A DNA stretch of 64,000 bases, taken from Kribbella sandramycini (GTDB taxonomy: Bacteria > Actinomycetota > Actinomycetes > Propionibacteriales > Kribbellaceae). The stretch spans positions 992,001 to 1,056,000 of the forward strand of contig NZ_JABJRC010000001.1 in the NCBI RefSeq assembly GCF_013131805.1. Reading direction: 5' to 3'. Numbering within the stretch: the first letter of the stretch is position 1; the number at the start of each line of letters is the position of its first letter. Shown here piece by piece: positions 45,627 through 54,889 of this stretch. Under the pieces are notes generated by a model. That model was not told the origin of the DNA and did no database searches. It saw only the letters and a program-made list of their open reading frames with translations. The position numbers were made by a program, and so were the translations under genes.

Positions 45627-46093
45627 CAACCCCCGTCGATCAGCCGCCTGATCACGGTGGCGTGGCCGGCGTGCTGGGCGGTCTCACTGAGCATCCGGAC
45701 CAGCAGCTCCCCCATAGTCGTCTCGTGCTGCTCCCAGTGCGCAACCCACCCCGGACTGCTGAGCTCCAGCAGCTCAACAGTCGCATCGGCGTGCGCCCAA
45801 GCCTGCCGGTACATCCCGACGATGTAGTCACTCGCCTCGTCCGGCGTAGCCCACAGGTCGATCTCGTCGTACGGGTCGTCCCGAAACCACGACGGACGCT
45901 CAACCGGCGGCCGCCCGAACGCCTCCCCCAAATACCCGAACTCCAACCCCGCCAGGTGCTTCACCAACCCCAACAGATTCGTCCCACTAGGCACCATCGG
46001 CCGCCGCCGGTCATACTCCGACAACCCCTCCAACGCCCCCACCACCACCAACCGCCGCCCCCGCAAGGCGCCTAGCAGCTCGTCTTTCAGCAT
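45623..46093 (-). CDS. DinB-family (DUF664) protein
   Basis: The 156-residue protein fits the DinB four-helix fold with three metal-type His: H in LVKHLAGLEFGYL, and two in the C-terminal SETAQHAGHATVIRRLIDG. Actinobacterial DUF664 members are linked to thiol (mycothiol or bacillithiol) transfer or detoxification; the exact reaction here is not known. ATG 46093 is the first residue matching the family; the longer frame is Pro/His-rich filler. It is 14 bases after the MFS stop. Confidence 0.87.
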   Translation of the reverse strand: MLKDELLGALRGRRLVVVGALEGLSEYDRRRPMVPSGTNLLGLVKHLAGLEFGYLGEAFGRPPVERPSWFRDDPYDEIDLWATPDEASDYIVGMYRQAWAHADATVELLELSSPGWVAHWEQHETTMGELLVRMLSETAQHAGHATVIRRLIDGGC

Positions 46094-46107
46094 GTCGGCA
46101 GTTTGGC

Positions 46108-47301
46108 TCAGGGGAGGTGGATGGTTCGGCGGAGGGGGGAGAGTGCTGCTACTAGGACGGCGGTGAGGGTGCCCAGGGTGGCTAGGAGGAGGGTGGGGCG
46201 GAGGCCGAGGGTGGTCGCGAGGAGGCCGGCCAGGGCGGCGCCTAGGGCTTGGCCGCCGATGACGAGGGTGCGCCAGGTGGCGGTGCATTGGGCTAGGTGG
46301 TGGGTGGGGATGAGGGATTGGCGGAGCGTTCGTTGGGGGACGCCGTAGAGGGCCATGCCTAGGCCGGAGACGGCTTTACCGAGGTAGATGACGGGGGTCA
46401 GGGCGGTGGCCAGGGCGGCACCGGAGAGGGCGGCGAGGAACTGGCCGGAGAGGTAGCTGGGGCCGATGCCTACTCTTCGGGACCAGGCGGGGGCCAGGAG
46501 GGTGCCCACGACGGCTGCTACGCCTGAGGTGGTCAGGGCGACGCCGACGTACGCCGGGCTCCAGTGCAGCTCCCGGACCAGGTAGAGGACGACCAGCGGG
46601 CCTTGCATCGCGCCGAACAGCGCGCCCAGGGTTGCGGAGACGGCGAGCGGCCCGAGGAGGCGGTCGCCGAAGAGGACGCGGAGGCCGGTGGTGAGACGGA
46701 CGCGTTCTGTGTCGACGGTCGGTGTCCGGCCGGGCTCACGGAGGCGGTACGACGCGACCGCCGAGACGACGTACGACGCCGCGTCGAAAAGGATCGCAAA
46801 CGGCGCAGTGGCCAGTTGGACCAACAGCCCGGCCGCGGACGGGCCCACTGTCGAGGCGACGTTCGCGTTGAGCATCAGGGCGCTGTTCGCCCGCATCAGG
46901 TCCGTGCGCTGGACCAGCGCCGGAGTGAGCGTCTGTGACGCCGTGTCGGCCAGCAGCGTCAACACGCCGGTGAGCACGGCGACGGCGTACAGCTGCCACA
47001 TGTCGAGTACGCCGAGCACAGCGGCCGCCGGAATCGACCCCAGCACCACAGCGCGGCCGACGTCACCCACCACGAGCAACCAGCGCAGCGACCATCGCCT
47101 GGCCACCAGGCCGGCGGGCAGCCCGAACACCAGATGCGGCAGGACGGTCAACGCCGACAGCAAGCCCATCTCCCACGGCGCCGCCTGCAGCGTCACCACC
47201 GCGACCAGCGGCAGCGCGACCGACGTGATCGAGCTGCCGACCATCGAGACCAGCTGCCCGACCCACAGCTTGCCGAACTCGCCCCGCGGCACCCAGACCA
47301 T
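46108..47301 (-). CDS. MFS exporter
   Basis: The protein has about 12 transmembrane helices and begins with the pattern of EntS/macrolide-type MFS exporters (GEFGKLWVGQLVSMVGSSIT). I prefer ATG 47301 (397 residues); GTG 47328 would add 9 residues without a better ribosome site. It is divergent from a heterodimeric ABC exporter across 289 bases holding a Crp-like dyad. The substrate is unknown; a drug or secondary metabolite is likely. Its 3' end is extremely C-rich on the coding strand. Confidence 0.88.
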   Translation of the reverse strand: MVWVPRGEFGKLWVGQLVSMVGSSITSVALPLVAVVTLQAAPWEMGLLSALTVLPHLVFGLPAGLVARRWSLRWLLVVGDVGRAVVLGSIPAAAVLGVLDMWQLYAVAVLTGVLTLLADTASQTLTPALVQRTDLMRANSALMLNANVASTVGPSAAGLLVQLATAPFAILFDAASYVVSAVASYRLREPGRTPTVDTERVRLTTGLRVLFGDRLLGPLAVSATLGALFGAMQGPLVVLYLVRELHWSPAYVGVALTTSGVAAVVGTLLAPAWSRRVGIGPSYLSGQFLAALSGAALATALTPVIYLGKAVSGLGMALYGVPQRTLRQSLIPTHHLAQCTATWRTLVIGGQALGAALAGLLATTLGLRPTLLLATLGTLTAVLVAALSPLRRTIHLP

Positions 47302-47438
47302 GCCGAGCAACCTGTCACCCCGAGCCACCCGCCGACTACAGCTGTTCGCCGCGAGCGCAGCGCGGACGACGCGCGGTGTGCCCGCGAAATTGCACGAAGT
47401 GGCAATCGAGCCGCCGATCTATCGCGGTTCGTAATGAC

Positions 47439-47454
47439 TGTGACCCCGGTCACC
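47439..47454. promoter_or_regulatory. Crp/GlxR-like dyad between divergent exporters
   Basis: TGTGACCCCGGTCACC matches the Crp-family pattern TGTGA-N6-TCACA at 9 of 10 defined positions and contains the dyad GTGACC-CC-GGTCAC. It lies between the MFS and ABC exporter genes, more than 130 bases from either start. Regulation is inferred. Confidence 0.45.
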
Positions 47455-47590
47455 GCCTGAGCGGGATCCGGGCCTATTGCAACCAGTGGTAATTCATCCA
47501 CCGGGAATGGAAAACGGACGACAAGCGCTTACCTGTTCAGCGATACTGGAAAGTGCGCCGATTTCCGGTCGCGACCCCTCGTGCCGATTG

Positions 47591-49420
47591 ATGATGGGAA
47601 GTGCGCCCGTCCAGATGCCCTCAGAGCAGCCTGCCCAAGCTCCCCCGATCCCTGCTCCCTCGATTGCCGATCCGTCCCCCCGAGCGCCCGAACGCAGCCG
47701 CAACCTGTGGCGGCTCCGGCCCTACCTGAGGCCGCACCGCGGGCGGCTGGTGCTGATGTTCTCGACCGCCATGCTGGGCGTCGGAGTCAGCCTCTCGGTC
47801 CCCCTGGTCACCCGGGCCATCATCGACGGCCCCGTCACCCGCCGCGAGCTCGACCTGCTGGTCCCGCTCGCCTTCCTGGCCCTCGGCCTCAGCGTCGCCG
47901 AGGTCCTGCTGGTCTGGGTCCGCCGGATGGCCCAGTCCCGCACCGTCAGCGACCTGGAGGCCTCGCTCCGGCACGACCTCTACGTCCGGCTGCAGTCGCT
48001 GCCGATGGAGTTCCACACCCGCTGGCAGAGCGGTCAGCTGCTCTCCCGCGTCACCACCGACCTGTCCACGATTCGCCGGTTCATGGGCTTCGGCCTGCTG
48101 TTCCTGGTGATGAACATCCTGCAGCTGATCGTGGTCACGATCCTGCTGCTGCGGCTCTACTGGCCGCTCGGCGTCGTCGTCCTGGCGGCGGCGGTGCCGA
48201 TCGTCTGGCTGTCGCTGCGGTTCGAGAAGAAGTACCTGCTGATCTCCCGCGAGGTGCAGGACCAGCAGGGCGACCTGGCCACCCGGATCGAGGAGTCCGC
48301 GCTCGGCTTCCGGGTCGTGAAGGCGTTCGGCCGCCGCGCGCACGTCCAGGGGCAGTTCGACGACGAGGCGATCAAGCTCTACACCACCGAGGTGGAGAAG
48401 GTCCGGCTCGCGTCCCGGTTCTGGAGCTTCCTCGGCGTCATCCCGAACCTGACGCTGGTGATCGTGCTGCTGCTCGGCGCGCTCGCCGTCGGCCGGGAGG
48501 CGGTCACCCTCGGCACGCTGGTCGCCTTCATCACGCTGATGCTGTCGCTGGTCTGGCCGGTCACCTCCCTCGGCGCCATCCTCGCCATGTCCCAGGAGGC
48601 GATGACCGCGGCGGATCGGATCAGCGAGATCCTCGACACCCACTCGGTGATCAAGTCCGGTCCGGTCGAGCTGACGAACGCGCGGGGGCACCTGCGCTTC
48701 GAGCACGTCGGCTTCGCCTTCTCGGACGACTCCACCGAGATCCTGCACGACATCAACCTCGACCTCACCCCCGGCACGACGCTGGCGCTGGTCGGCGCCA
48801 CCGGTTCCGGCAAGACCACGCTGACCGCGCTGGTCCCCCGCCTGTACGACGTCACCGCCGGCCGGATCACCATCGACGGGCACGACGTCCGGGAGCTCAG
48901 CCTGAACTCACTGCGGACAGCTGTCGCGTCGGCGTTCGACGACCCGACGCTGTTCTCGATGAGCGTCCGGGAGAACCTCACCCTCGGCCGCCCGGAGGCG
49001 ACCGACGCAGACATCCAGCAGGCGCTGCAGGTGGCGCAGGCCGAGTTCGCCAACGATCTGCCGTGGGGGCTGGAGACCCGCGTCGGCGAGCAGGGTATGT
49101 CGCTGTCCGGTGGCCAGCGCCAGCGGCTCGCGCTGGCCCGGGCAGTGCTGGCCCGGCCGGCGATTCTGGTCCTCGACGACACCCTGTCGGCGCTGGACGT
49201 GCACACCGAGGCGCTGGTCGAGGAGGCGCTGCGCAGCGTGCTCTCCGAGACGACCGGCATCGTCGTCGCGCACCGTGCGTCGACGGTGATGCTGGCCGAC
49301 CAGGTGGCCTTGCTGCAGGGCGGCACGATCACCCACGTCGGAACCCATCAAGAGCTGCTAGCGACGGTTCCGGCGTACCGGCACTTGCTTGCGGCGGAAG
49401 AAGAGGAGGTGCACGCATGA
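47591..49420 (+). CDS. ABC exporter half-transporter A (degenerate ATP site)
   Basis: The 609-residue half-transporter has a Pro/Ala-rich start, six helices, then an ATPase: Walker A GATGSGKT (402-409), LSGGQ (505-509), Walker B ILVLDD with Asp530 where catalytic Glu is normal. Heterodimeric exporters such as TM287/288 or BmrCD show exactly this loss in one subunit. It overlaps half-transporter B by four bases. ATG 47591 is followed by in-frame ATGs at 47594 and 47615, and the start is uncertain. It likely exports a drug, lipid or peptide. Confidence 0.93.
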   Translation: MMGSAPVQMPSEQPAQAPPIPAPSIADPSPRAPERSRNLWRLRPYLRPHRGRLVLMFSTAMLGVGVSLSVPLVTRAIIDGPVTRRELDLLVPLAFLALGLSVAEVLLVWVRRMAQSRTVSDLEASLRHDLYVRLQSLPMEFHTRWQSGQLLSRVTTDLSTIRRFMGFGLLFLVMNILQLIVVTILLLRLYWPLGVVVLAAAVPIVWLSLRFEKKYLLISREVQDQQGDLATRIEESALGFRVVKAFGRRAHVQGQFDDEAIKLYTTEVEKVRLASRFWSFLGVIPNLTLVIVLLLGALAVGREAVTLGTLVAFITLMLSLVWPVTSLGAILAMSQEAMTAADRISEILDTHSVIKSGPVELTNARGHLRFEHVGFAFSDDSTEILHDINLDLTPGTTLALVGATGSGKTTLTALVPRLYDVTAGRITIDGHDVRELSLNSLRTAVASAFDDPTLFSMSVRENLTLGRPEATDADIQQALQVAQAEFANDLPWGLETRVGEQGMSLSGGQRQRLALARAVLARPAILVLDDTLSALDVHTEALVEEALRSVLSETTGIVVAHRASTVMLADQVALLQGGTITHVGTHQELLATVPAYRHLLAAEEEEVHA

Positions 49421-51273
49421 CGACGACCCAGCAGACACCTCCTCAGCAGGACGATTCCGAGCAGTCCTGGCGCGGCGTCTACGAGGACGAGGGCACCGCG
49501 GAGTTGTCTAAGGCAACGACCGTCCGCCTCAAGGAGGACTCCCGCAAGTTGCTCGGCGAGCTGCTGCGGCCCTACAAGAAGCTCATCTGGCTTCTGGTCG
49601 TCATCGTCGTCGTGGAGAACGCAGCGCGGCTGGCCGTGCCGTATCTGGTCCACCTCGGCATCGACAACGGCATCCCGCCGATTCTGGCCGGTGAGGGCCC
49701 ACAGGTCCTGATCACCGTCGTGATCGCGGTTCTGGTCAGCGCGCTGCTGCAGGCGTTCACCAGGCAGCTGTTCCTGATGCGGTCCGGCCGGCTCGGGCAG
49801 ACGATCCTGCTCGGCCTCCGGCGCCGCGTCTTCGACCACTTCCAGCGGCTGAGCCCGGCCTTCCACGACAAGTACACGTCAGGCCGGGTGATCTCCCGGC
49901 TGACGTCCGACGTCGCAGTCATCGACGAAATGCTCGCAACGGGTTTCGACGGTTTGGTGACCGCCGTGCTCACTCTGCTCGGCACATCGATCCTGCTGCT
50001 CGTTCTGGACCTCGAACTCGGTCTGATCGCGTTGCTGTCCTTCCCGGTGCTGCTCCTGCTGACGGCGTGGTTCCGGCGCCGCTCGGCCGTGGTCTACCGG
50101 CGGACGCGCGAGGCCGTCGTCCTCGTCATCGTGCACTTCGTCGAGTCGATGACCGGGATCCGCGCGGTGCAGGCGTTCCGTCGCGAGCCGCGCAACGAGG
50201 AGATCTTCCACGGCGTCAACGACCAGTACCGCGAGGCGAACTACGAGTCGTTCCGGCTGAACGCGATCTTCATGCCGTCGATCAAGGGCGTCGGCAACAT
50301 CACGATCGTGGCCATCCTCGCGTACGGCGGCTACCAGGCCTACCACGGTCATGTGACCGTCGGCGTCCTCGCGGCGTTCCTGCTGTACCTGCGGCAGTTC
50401 TTCGAGCCGCTGCAGGAGATCTCGCAGTTCTACAACACCTTCCTGTCCGCCAGCGCCGCGCTGGAGAAGCTGTCCGGCGTGCTGAACGAGGAGCCGGACG
50501 TTCCGGAGCCGGCCAAGCCGGTCCAGCCCGCCAGCTCGCGTGGGCACCTCGAGCTGCGCGGAGTGCGCTTCCAGTACGTCGACGGCGTCACAGTGCTGCC
50601 CGGCCTCGATCTGGACGTGCCGGCGGGTCAGACGCTGGCACTGGTCGGTACGACGGGCGCCGGCAAGACGACCATCGCCAAACTGGTGTCGCGTTTCTAC
50701 GATCCGACCGGCGGGCGCGTGCTGCTCGACGGTCAGGACCTGCGTGACCTCAGCGAGGACGACCTGCGCGAGCGGGTCGTGATGGTGACCCAGGAGAACT
50801 TCCTGTTCACCGGCTCGGTCGCGGACAACATCCGGTTCGGCAAACCGAGCGCGACCCTCGACGAGGTGGTCGAGGCCGCGAAGGTGATCGGCGCGCACGA
50901 CTTCATCACCGCACTGCCGAACGGCTACGAAACCCAGGTCGAGAAGCGCGGCAGCCGGCTGTCCGCCGGTCAGCGCCAGCTCGTCGCGTTCGCCAGGGCC
51001 TTCCTGGCCGACCCCGCCGTACTCATCCTGGACGAGGCGACCTCCAGCCTGGACATCCCCAGCGAACGCCTCATCCAGCGGGCGCTCCGCACCATCCTCG
51101 CGGACCGCACGGCCATCGTGATCGCCCACCGCCTCTCCACCGTCGAGACCGCGGACCGGGTGCTCGTCCTCGAACACGGGCAGATTCTCGAAGACGGTCC
51201 GCCCGACGTCCTGACCGGGAGCGGAGGCCACTACGCCGGCCTCCACCGGGCCTGGGAAGAGTCCCTGGCCTGA
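49417..51273 (+). CDS. ABC exporter half-transporter B (consensus Walker B)
   Basis: ATG 49417 follows GAGGAGG and overlaps the previous stop. The 618-residue protein has six helices and an ATPase with Walker A GTTGAGKT (411-418), signature LSAGQ (515-519, Ala for the usual Gly), and Walker B LILDE with Glu540. In the dimer its altered signature faces the degenerate Walker B of half A, while its own Glu faces the normal LSGGQ of A. One site should hydrolyse ATP and the other mainly bind. The substrate is unknown. Confidence 0.94.
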   Translation: MTTTQQTPPQQDDSEQSWRGVYEDEGTAELSKATTVRLKEDSRKLLGELLRPYKKLIWLLVVIVVVENAARLAVPYLVHLGIDNGIPPILAGEGPQVLITVVIAVLVSALLQAFTRQLFLMRSGRLGQTILLGLRRRVFDHFQRLSPAFHDKYTSGRVISRLTSDVAVIDEMLATGFDGLVTAVLTLLGTSILLLVLDLELGLIALLSFPVLLLLTAWFRRRSAVVYRRTREAVVLVIVHFVESMTGIRAVQAFRREPRNEEIFHGVNDQYREANYESFRLNAIFMPSIKGVGNITIVAILAYGGYQAYHGHVTVGVLAAFLLYLRQFFEPLQEISQFYNTFLSASAALEKLSGVLNEEPDVPEPAKPVQPASSRGHLELRGVRFQYVDGVTVLPGLDLDVPAGQTLALVGTTGAGKTTIAKLVSRFYDPTGGRVLLDGQDLRDLSEDDLRERVVMVTQENFLFTGSVADNIRFGKPSATLDEVVEAAKVIGAHDFITALPNGYETQVEKRGSRLSAGQRQLVAFARAFLADPAVLILDEATSSLDIPSERLIQRALRTILADRTAIVIAHRLSTVETADRVLVLEHGQILEDGPPDVLTGSGGHYAGLHRAWEESLA

Positions 51274-51342
51274 CGCTTGCCGCAACCGGCCCCCTTCGAC
51301 GCCTCACCAGAGGTTGTCGGAGGGGGTCGGTACGTTGGCAGG

Positions 51343-52491
51343 ATGTTGAACGCGCTGGCAGTCGAGGGGTACCGGTCGCTGCGACGAGTTATCGTGCCGC
51401 TGCGCCGGCTGAACGTCGTCACCGGCGCGAACGGCACCGGAAAGTCCAGCCTCTACCGAGCGCTTCGTCTGCTCGCAGATGCGTCGCGGAACGGCGCTGT
51501 GGCCGCGCTGGCCCGCGAGGGCGGGCTCGACTCGACACTCTGGGCCGGGCCGGAGTTCGTCCGGCACGACCGGCCCGTGCAGGGCACGACGCGGATGGGG
51601 CCGGTCTCCCTGCGGATGGGCTTCGCCAGCGACGACTACGGCTATCTGATGGATCTCGGACTGCCGATGCCCAGCCACAGCATGTTCGGGCGCGATCCGG
51701 AGATCAAACGTGAAGCGCTGTGGTCAGGGCCTTTCCTGCGTCCGGCGTCCCTCTTGGTCGAGCGGAGCAACAGCCAAGTGCGGATCCGGGCGTCGAGCGG
51801 TCAGTGGGAGCAGGCCGGGCAAGAGCTGCAGACTTTCGACAGCATGCTCAGCCAGTTCGCCGATCCGCAGCGAGCGCCGGAGCTACTGCTCGTCCGGGAG
51901 CGGATGCGCGCCTGGCGGTTCTACGACCACCTCCGAACGGACGCCGACGCCCCAGCCCGGCAGGCCCACCTTGGTACGCGGACACCGATCCTCGGCCCCG
52001 AAGGCGCCGACCTGGCCGCGGCTCTGCAAACCATCAATGAAATTGGCCCGAACGGCGCTGTCGCCGAGGCGATCGACCAAGCGTTCCCTGGCAGTCAGGT
52101 CGCCATCAACGACCACGCCGGCCGTTTCGAGATCGCCTTCCACCAGCACGGCCTGCTGCGGCCGCTGTCCGGCGCAGAGCTGTCGGACGGGACACTGCGC
52201 TACCTGCTGTGGGTAGCCGCCCTGCTGACGCCGCGGCCGCCGGAGCTGCTCGTACTGAACGAGCCCGAGACGAGTCTGCACCCGGATCTACTGCCCGCCT
52301 TGGCGAACCTCGTGGTGACGGCCGCCAAGACGACGCAGGTGATCCTGGTGACGCACTCCCGCCCGTTCCTGGCCGCGCTCGACGCACTCGACGACCTGCA
52401 CACGATCGAGCTGGTCAAGGACCGCGGCGCCACGACGATCGCCGGGCAGGGACCGCTCGACGAGCCGCCGTGGAAGTGGCCCAAACGCTAG
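51343..52491 (+). CDS. RecF/OLD-like AAA ATPase
   Basis: The 382-residue protein starts LNALAVEGYRSLRR and has Walker A GANGTGKS (28-35), an ABC-like signature region LSGAELSDGTLRYL, Walker B LLVLNEPETSLHPDLLP and a switch His in LVTHSRPFL. This is the RecF/SMC-like ATPase head of OLD-type proteins, but the TOPRIM nuclease of true OLD enzymes is missing. Such stand-alone proteins are sometimes in phage defence; no partner is seen here. TACGTT lies 6 bases before the ATG. Its stop interlocks with the next gene (CTAG). Confidence 0.87.
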   Translation: MLNALAVEGYRSLRRVIVPLRRLNVVTGANGTGKSSLYRALRLLADASRNGAVAALAREGGLDSTLWAGPEFVRHDRPVQGTTRMGPVSLRMGFASDDYGYLMDLGLPMPSHSMFGRDPEIKREALWSGPFLRPASLLVERSNSQVRIRASSGQWEQAGQELQTFDSMLSQFADPQRAPELLLVRERMRAWRFYDHLRTDADAPARQAHLGTRTPILGPEGADLAAALQTINEIGPNGAVAEAIDQAFPGSQVAINDHAGRFEIAFHQHGLLRPLSGAELSDGTLRYLLWVAALLTPRPPELLVLNEPETSLHPDLLPALANLVVTAAKTTQVILVTHSRPFLAALDALDDLHTIELVKDRGATTIAGQGPLDEPPWKWPKR

Positions 52492-53060
52492 CGCTGGACG
52501 TCGTAGACGAGCTTCTGGATGCCGTTGGCGTAGGTCTCGCTCTCGACGACCTTCAGCAGCTGCTTGTCCTTGTCGGAGTCGCTGAAGAGCCGCTTGCCGG
52601 CGCCCAGCAGCAGCGGGAAGACGAGCAGGCTGTAGCGGTCGATCAGGCCGGCGTCGGCCAGGCTGCGGTTCAGGGTGGCGCTGCCGTGGATGCTGATCGG
52701 GCCGCCCTCGGTCTCCTTCAGCGCCGCGACGTCGTCCAGCGTCCGCAGGATGGTGATGTCACCCCAGTTGTCGACCAGGTCGGCCTCCTGCAGCGTGCTG
52801 GAGACGACGTACTTCGGCATCGCGTTGTACTTCGGGAAGTCCGCCAGCTGCGGCCAGACCGGGGCGAACGACTCGTAGCTGACCCGGCCGATCAGCATCG
52901 CGGTCGCCTCGTCCTGCTCGCGGCCCTTGAGCTCGTACGCCGCCTCGACGAAGTCGAGATCCTTGAACGTCCAGCCGGAGCTCCGGTGACCGGGCTCGCC
53001 GCCCGGGGCCTCGATGACGCCGTCGAGCGAAACGAACGCGGTGGTGATCAGGGTACGCAT
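52488..53060 (-). CDS. Dihydrofolate reductase / RibD C-terminal-like protein
   Basis: The 190-residue protein starts MRTLITTAFVSLDGVIEAPGG, the hallmark of the RibD-C/DHFR-fold family, with the NADPH-binding GSATLNRSL and a LLLGAGKRLF segment. It is probably an NADPH-dependent reductase of unknown substrate and not the essential FolA. GAGGAG precedes the ATG. It converges on the ATPase gene, sharing a CTAG stop overlap. Confidence 0.92.
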   Translation of the reverse strand: MRTLITTAFVSLDGVIEAPGGEPGHRSSGWTFKDLDFVEAAYELKGREQDEATAMLIGRVSYESFAPVWPQLADFPKYNAMPKYVVSSTLQEADLVDNWGDITILRTLDDVAALKETEGGPISIHGSATLNRSLADAGLIDRYSLLVFPLLLGAGKRLFSDSDKDKQLLKVVESETYANGIQKLVYDVQR

Positions 53061-53143
53061 CGGAAACTCCTCAAGTCTGAAGTGCTGTCATCACTGCGTC
53101 GACCGGGCCACCACACAGTCGACATCCCGCAAAGTGACCTGAG

Positions 53144-53989
53144 TCACACCTTGACGGACTCGAACCGGACCAGGACCAGCGACCCCGCCGCCGACAGCAG
53201 GAAGCCAAGCACAGCCAGCGGCCACCAGCCCGCGCGGACGGCGTCGTCCAGCACGAAAACCCCGACGGCGGCCGGTGTGATCGTCTGCAGCGCGATCATC
53301 GGAGTCGTCGCCAGAGTGACCGAGCCCCGCTGCAGCGCGAGCGAGTACAGGATGAAGGCGAGCGCGCCGCTGAGCGGCAGCGTGTACGACGAGGGGCTGC
53401 TCAGAAGCGCACCGATCGAGCTGTCGTCGAGCAACCGGGCCGAGATGGCCACACCGGCGTAGCCGAGCCCGGCCAGCAGCCCCAGGATCGCTGTGGAGGC
53501 ACCCCCTGGCGAGCGGCTGGCGACACCGCCCAGAACGGCGATGGCGACCAGACCGACAGCAATGCCGACAGTCAGCGCGTGGTGCGGCGCATTCGCACCC
53601 GCATGCCCCGCTGCGACCGCCAGCAGCCCCAGACCGACGCAGACCGCAATGACTGCCGACCACTCCAGCAGACTGAGCTGGTCGGACATCAACCGGGTAG
53701 CGAGCAGTGCGGTGACCACCAGGCTGACCGCGATCCCCGCCTGGGCCAGATAGAGCGGCAGCAACCGCAGCGCGACGAAGTGCAGCACGAAGCCGGCCAA
53801 CTGCAGCGCAAGCGCACCCAGGAAGGCGGGCTGGCGCAGCAGCGCGACAACGAAGCTGAAGAACCGCCGCGGGTTCAGCTCCGACTCTGTGGGCACCTTG
53901 CGGGAGCCGACGGCCTGCAGGATCGCAGCGATTCCGAACAGCACCGCGGCAGCGAGCGCCGCACTCAGGCCGAGGAACAAGTCAGGCAA
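53144..53989 (-). CDS. DMT-family membrane transporter
   Basis: The 281-residue protein has about nine or ten hydrophobic helices in two similar halves, as in EamA/DMT transporters. The start is TTG 53989, which overlaps the end of the upstream pcs-like gene by 8 bases, so the two are cotranscribed; a later TTG at 53980 is possible. It may move a lipid precursor such as choline or another headgroup, but this is inferred only from the operon. It lacks further known motifs. Confidence 0.8.
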   Translation of the reverse strand: MPDLFLGLSAALAAAVLFGIAAILQAVGSRKVPTESELNPRRFFSFVVALLRQPAFLGALALQLAGFVLHFVALRLLPLYLAQAGIAVSLVVTALLATRLMSDQLSLLEWSAVIAVCVGLGLLAVAAGHAGANAPHHALTVGIAVGLVAIAVLGGVASRSPGGASTAILGLLAGLGYAGVAISARLLDDSSIGALLSSPSSYTLPLSGALAFILYSLALQRGSVTLATTPMIALQTITPAAVGVFVLDDAVRAGWWPLAVLGFLLSAAGSLVLVRFESVKV

Positions 53990-54710
53990 CCTTGCGCCGC
54001 GGCACCCAGAACGTCAGATACAGACTGAGCGCCCCGTAGTACACGAGATAGGCCAGTGAGATCGCCACCACCAGCGGGTGCGGATTCGGCATCTGGGCCA
54101 GCAGGACGGCGTACGACGCCAGCCAGACCGCCGTGGTCAGCAGGTTCAGCGGGCGGAAGGCCTTTGTCCGCGACGGGTAGACGTACTTGACCGGGACGAA
54201 GACCAGCACCGAGCAGATGAGCAGGATGACGCCGGTCGTCGCCGGGCTGAGGCCCAGAATCACGACGTAGAAGGCGACGACGTTCCAGTAGCTCGGGAAG
54301 CCCAGGAAGAAGTGGTCGTCGGTTTTGGCGTCGGTGCGACAGAACTGGTAGCTGGAGGCCAGCAACGGCAGCGCGGCCAGCACGGCACCCCACGCGCCGG
54401 ACGGCAGGTAGTTGCCCGACCAGAGCAGCACGATCGGAGCGAACGCGTAGGTCAGGTAGTCGACGATGTTGTCGAGCATCGCGCCGTCGAACCACGGGAT
54501 GGTCTCCTTGACCCGCAGCTTGCGGGCGAGCATCCCGTCGGTCCCGTCGATGACCAGGGCCGCGAGGCCGAGCCACAGGGCGCGGACGGCGTCGCCGTCG
54601 ATGGCGGCGATGACGATCAGCAGCGCGAGCACGGTTCCGCTCGCGGTATAGGCGTGCAGCGCCAGTCCGGCCAGACGCAACCGCGTCGACCCGACGAACG
54701 GCTCCCGCAC
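53982..54710 (-). CDS. pcs: Phosphatidylcholine synthase-like CDP-alcohol phosphatidyltransferase
   Basis: The 242-residue membrane enzyme carries the CDP-alcohol transferase motif DG-x2-AR-x12-G-x3-D-x3-D (IDGTDGMLARKL...DGAMLDNIVDYLTY). The segment ending NIVDYLTYAFAP and the later KTDDHFFLGFPSYWN match bacterial Pcs, which joins choline to CDP-diacylglycerol. That fits Kribbella, reported to contain phosphatidylcholine. The start is GTG 54710. It is followed by an overlapping DMT transporter. Choline as substrate is a well-supported inference, not shown. Confidence 0.88.
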   Translation of the reverse strand: MREPFVGSTRLRLAGLALHAYTASGTVLALLIVIAAIDGDAVRALWLGLAALVIDGTDGMLARKLRVKETIPWFDGAMLDNIVDYLTYAFAPIVLLWSGNYLPSGAWGAVLAALPLLASSYQFCRTDAKTDDHFFLGFPSYWNVVAFYVVILGLSPATTGVILLICSVLVFVPVKYVYPSRTKAFRPLNLLTTAVWLASYAVLLAQMPNPHPLVVAISLAYLVYYGALSLYLTFWVPRRKVA

Positions 54711-54852
54711 CGCGTCGTGTGTGGTCAGGGCGTACTCCCAGAACTCGGACGACGCAGCGCGCCGGGCCGAGTCGACTCAACCCGGCCGCCGCCAGCGTCT
54801 CACAGTGCAGGTCCCGTGTTCGTCACCGGCTGTTCACACACGCCGCGTCGGC

Positions 54853-54877
54853 GCGCGGACCCGTCGCGGGCCCGCGC
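54853..54877 (-). terminator. Terminator-like hairpin after the deazaflavin enzyme gene
   Basis: GCGCGG-A-CCC pairs with GGG-C-CCGCGC around a 5-base loop, with one A/C mismatch. It lies 13 bases after the stop of the minus-strand gene at 54890 and inside an otherwise empty 179-base gap. Confidence 0.55.
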
Positions 54878-54889
54878 CCGGCACGGACC

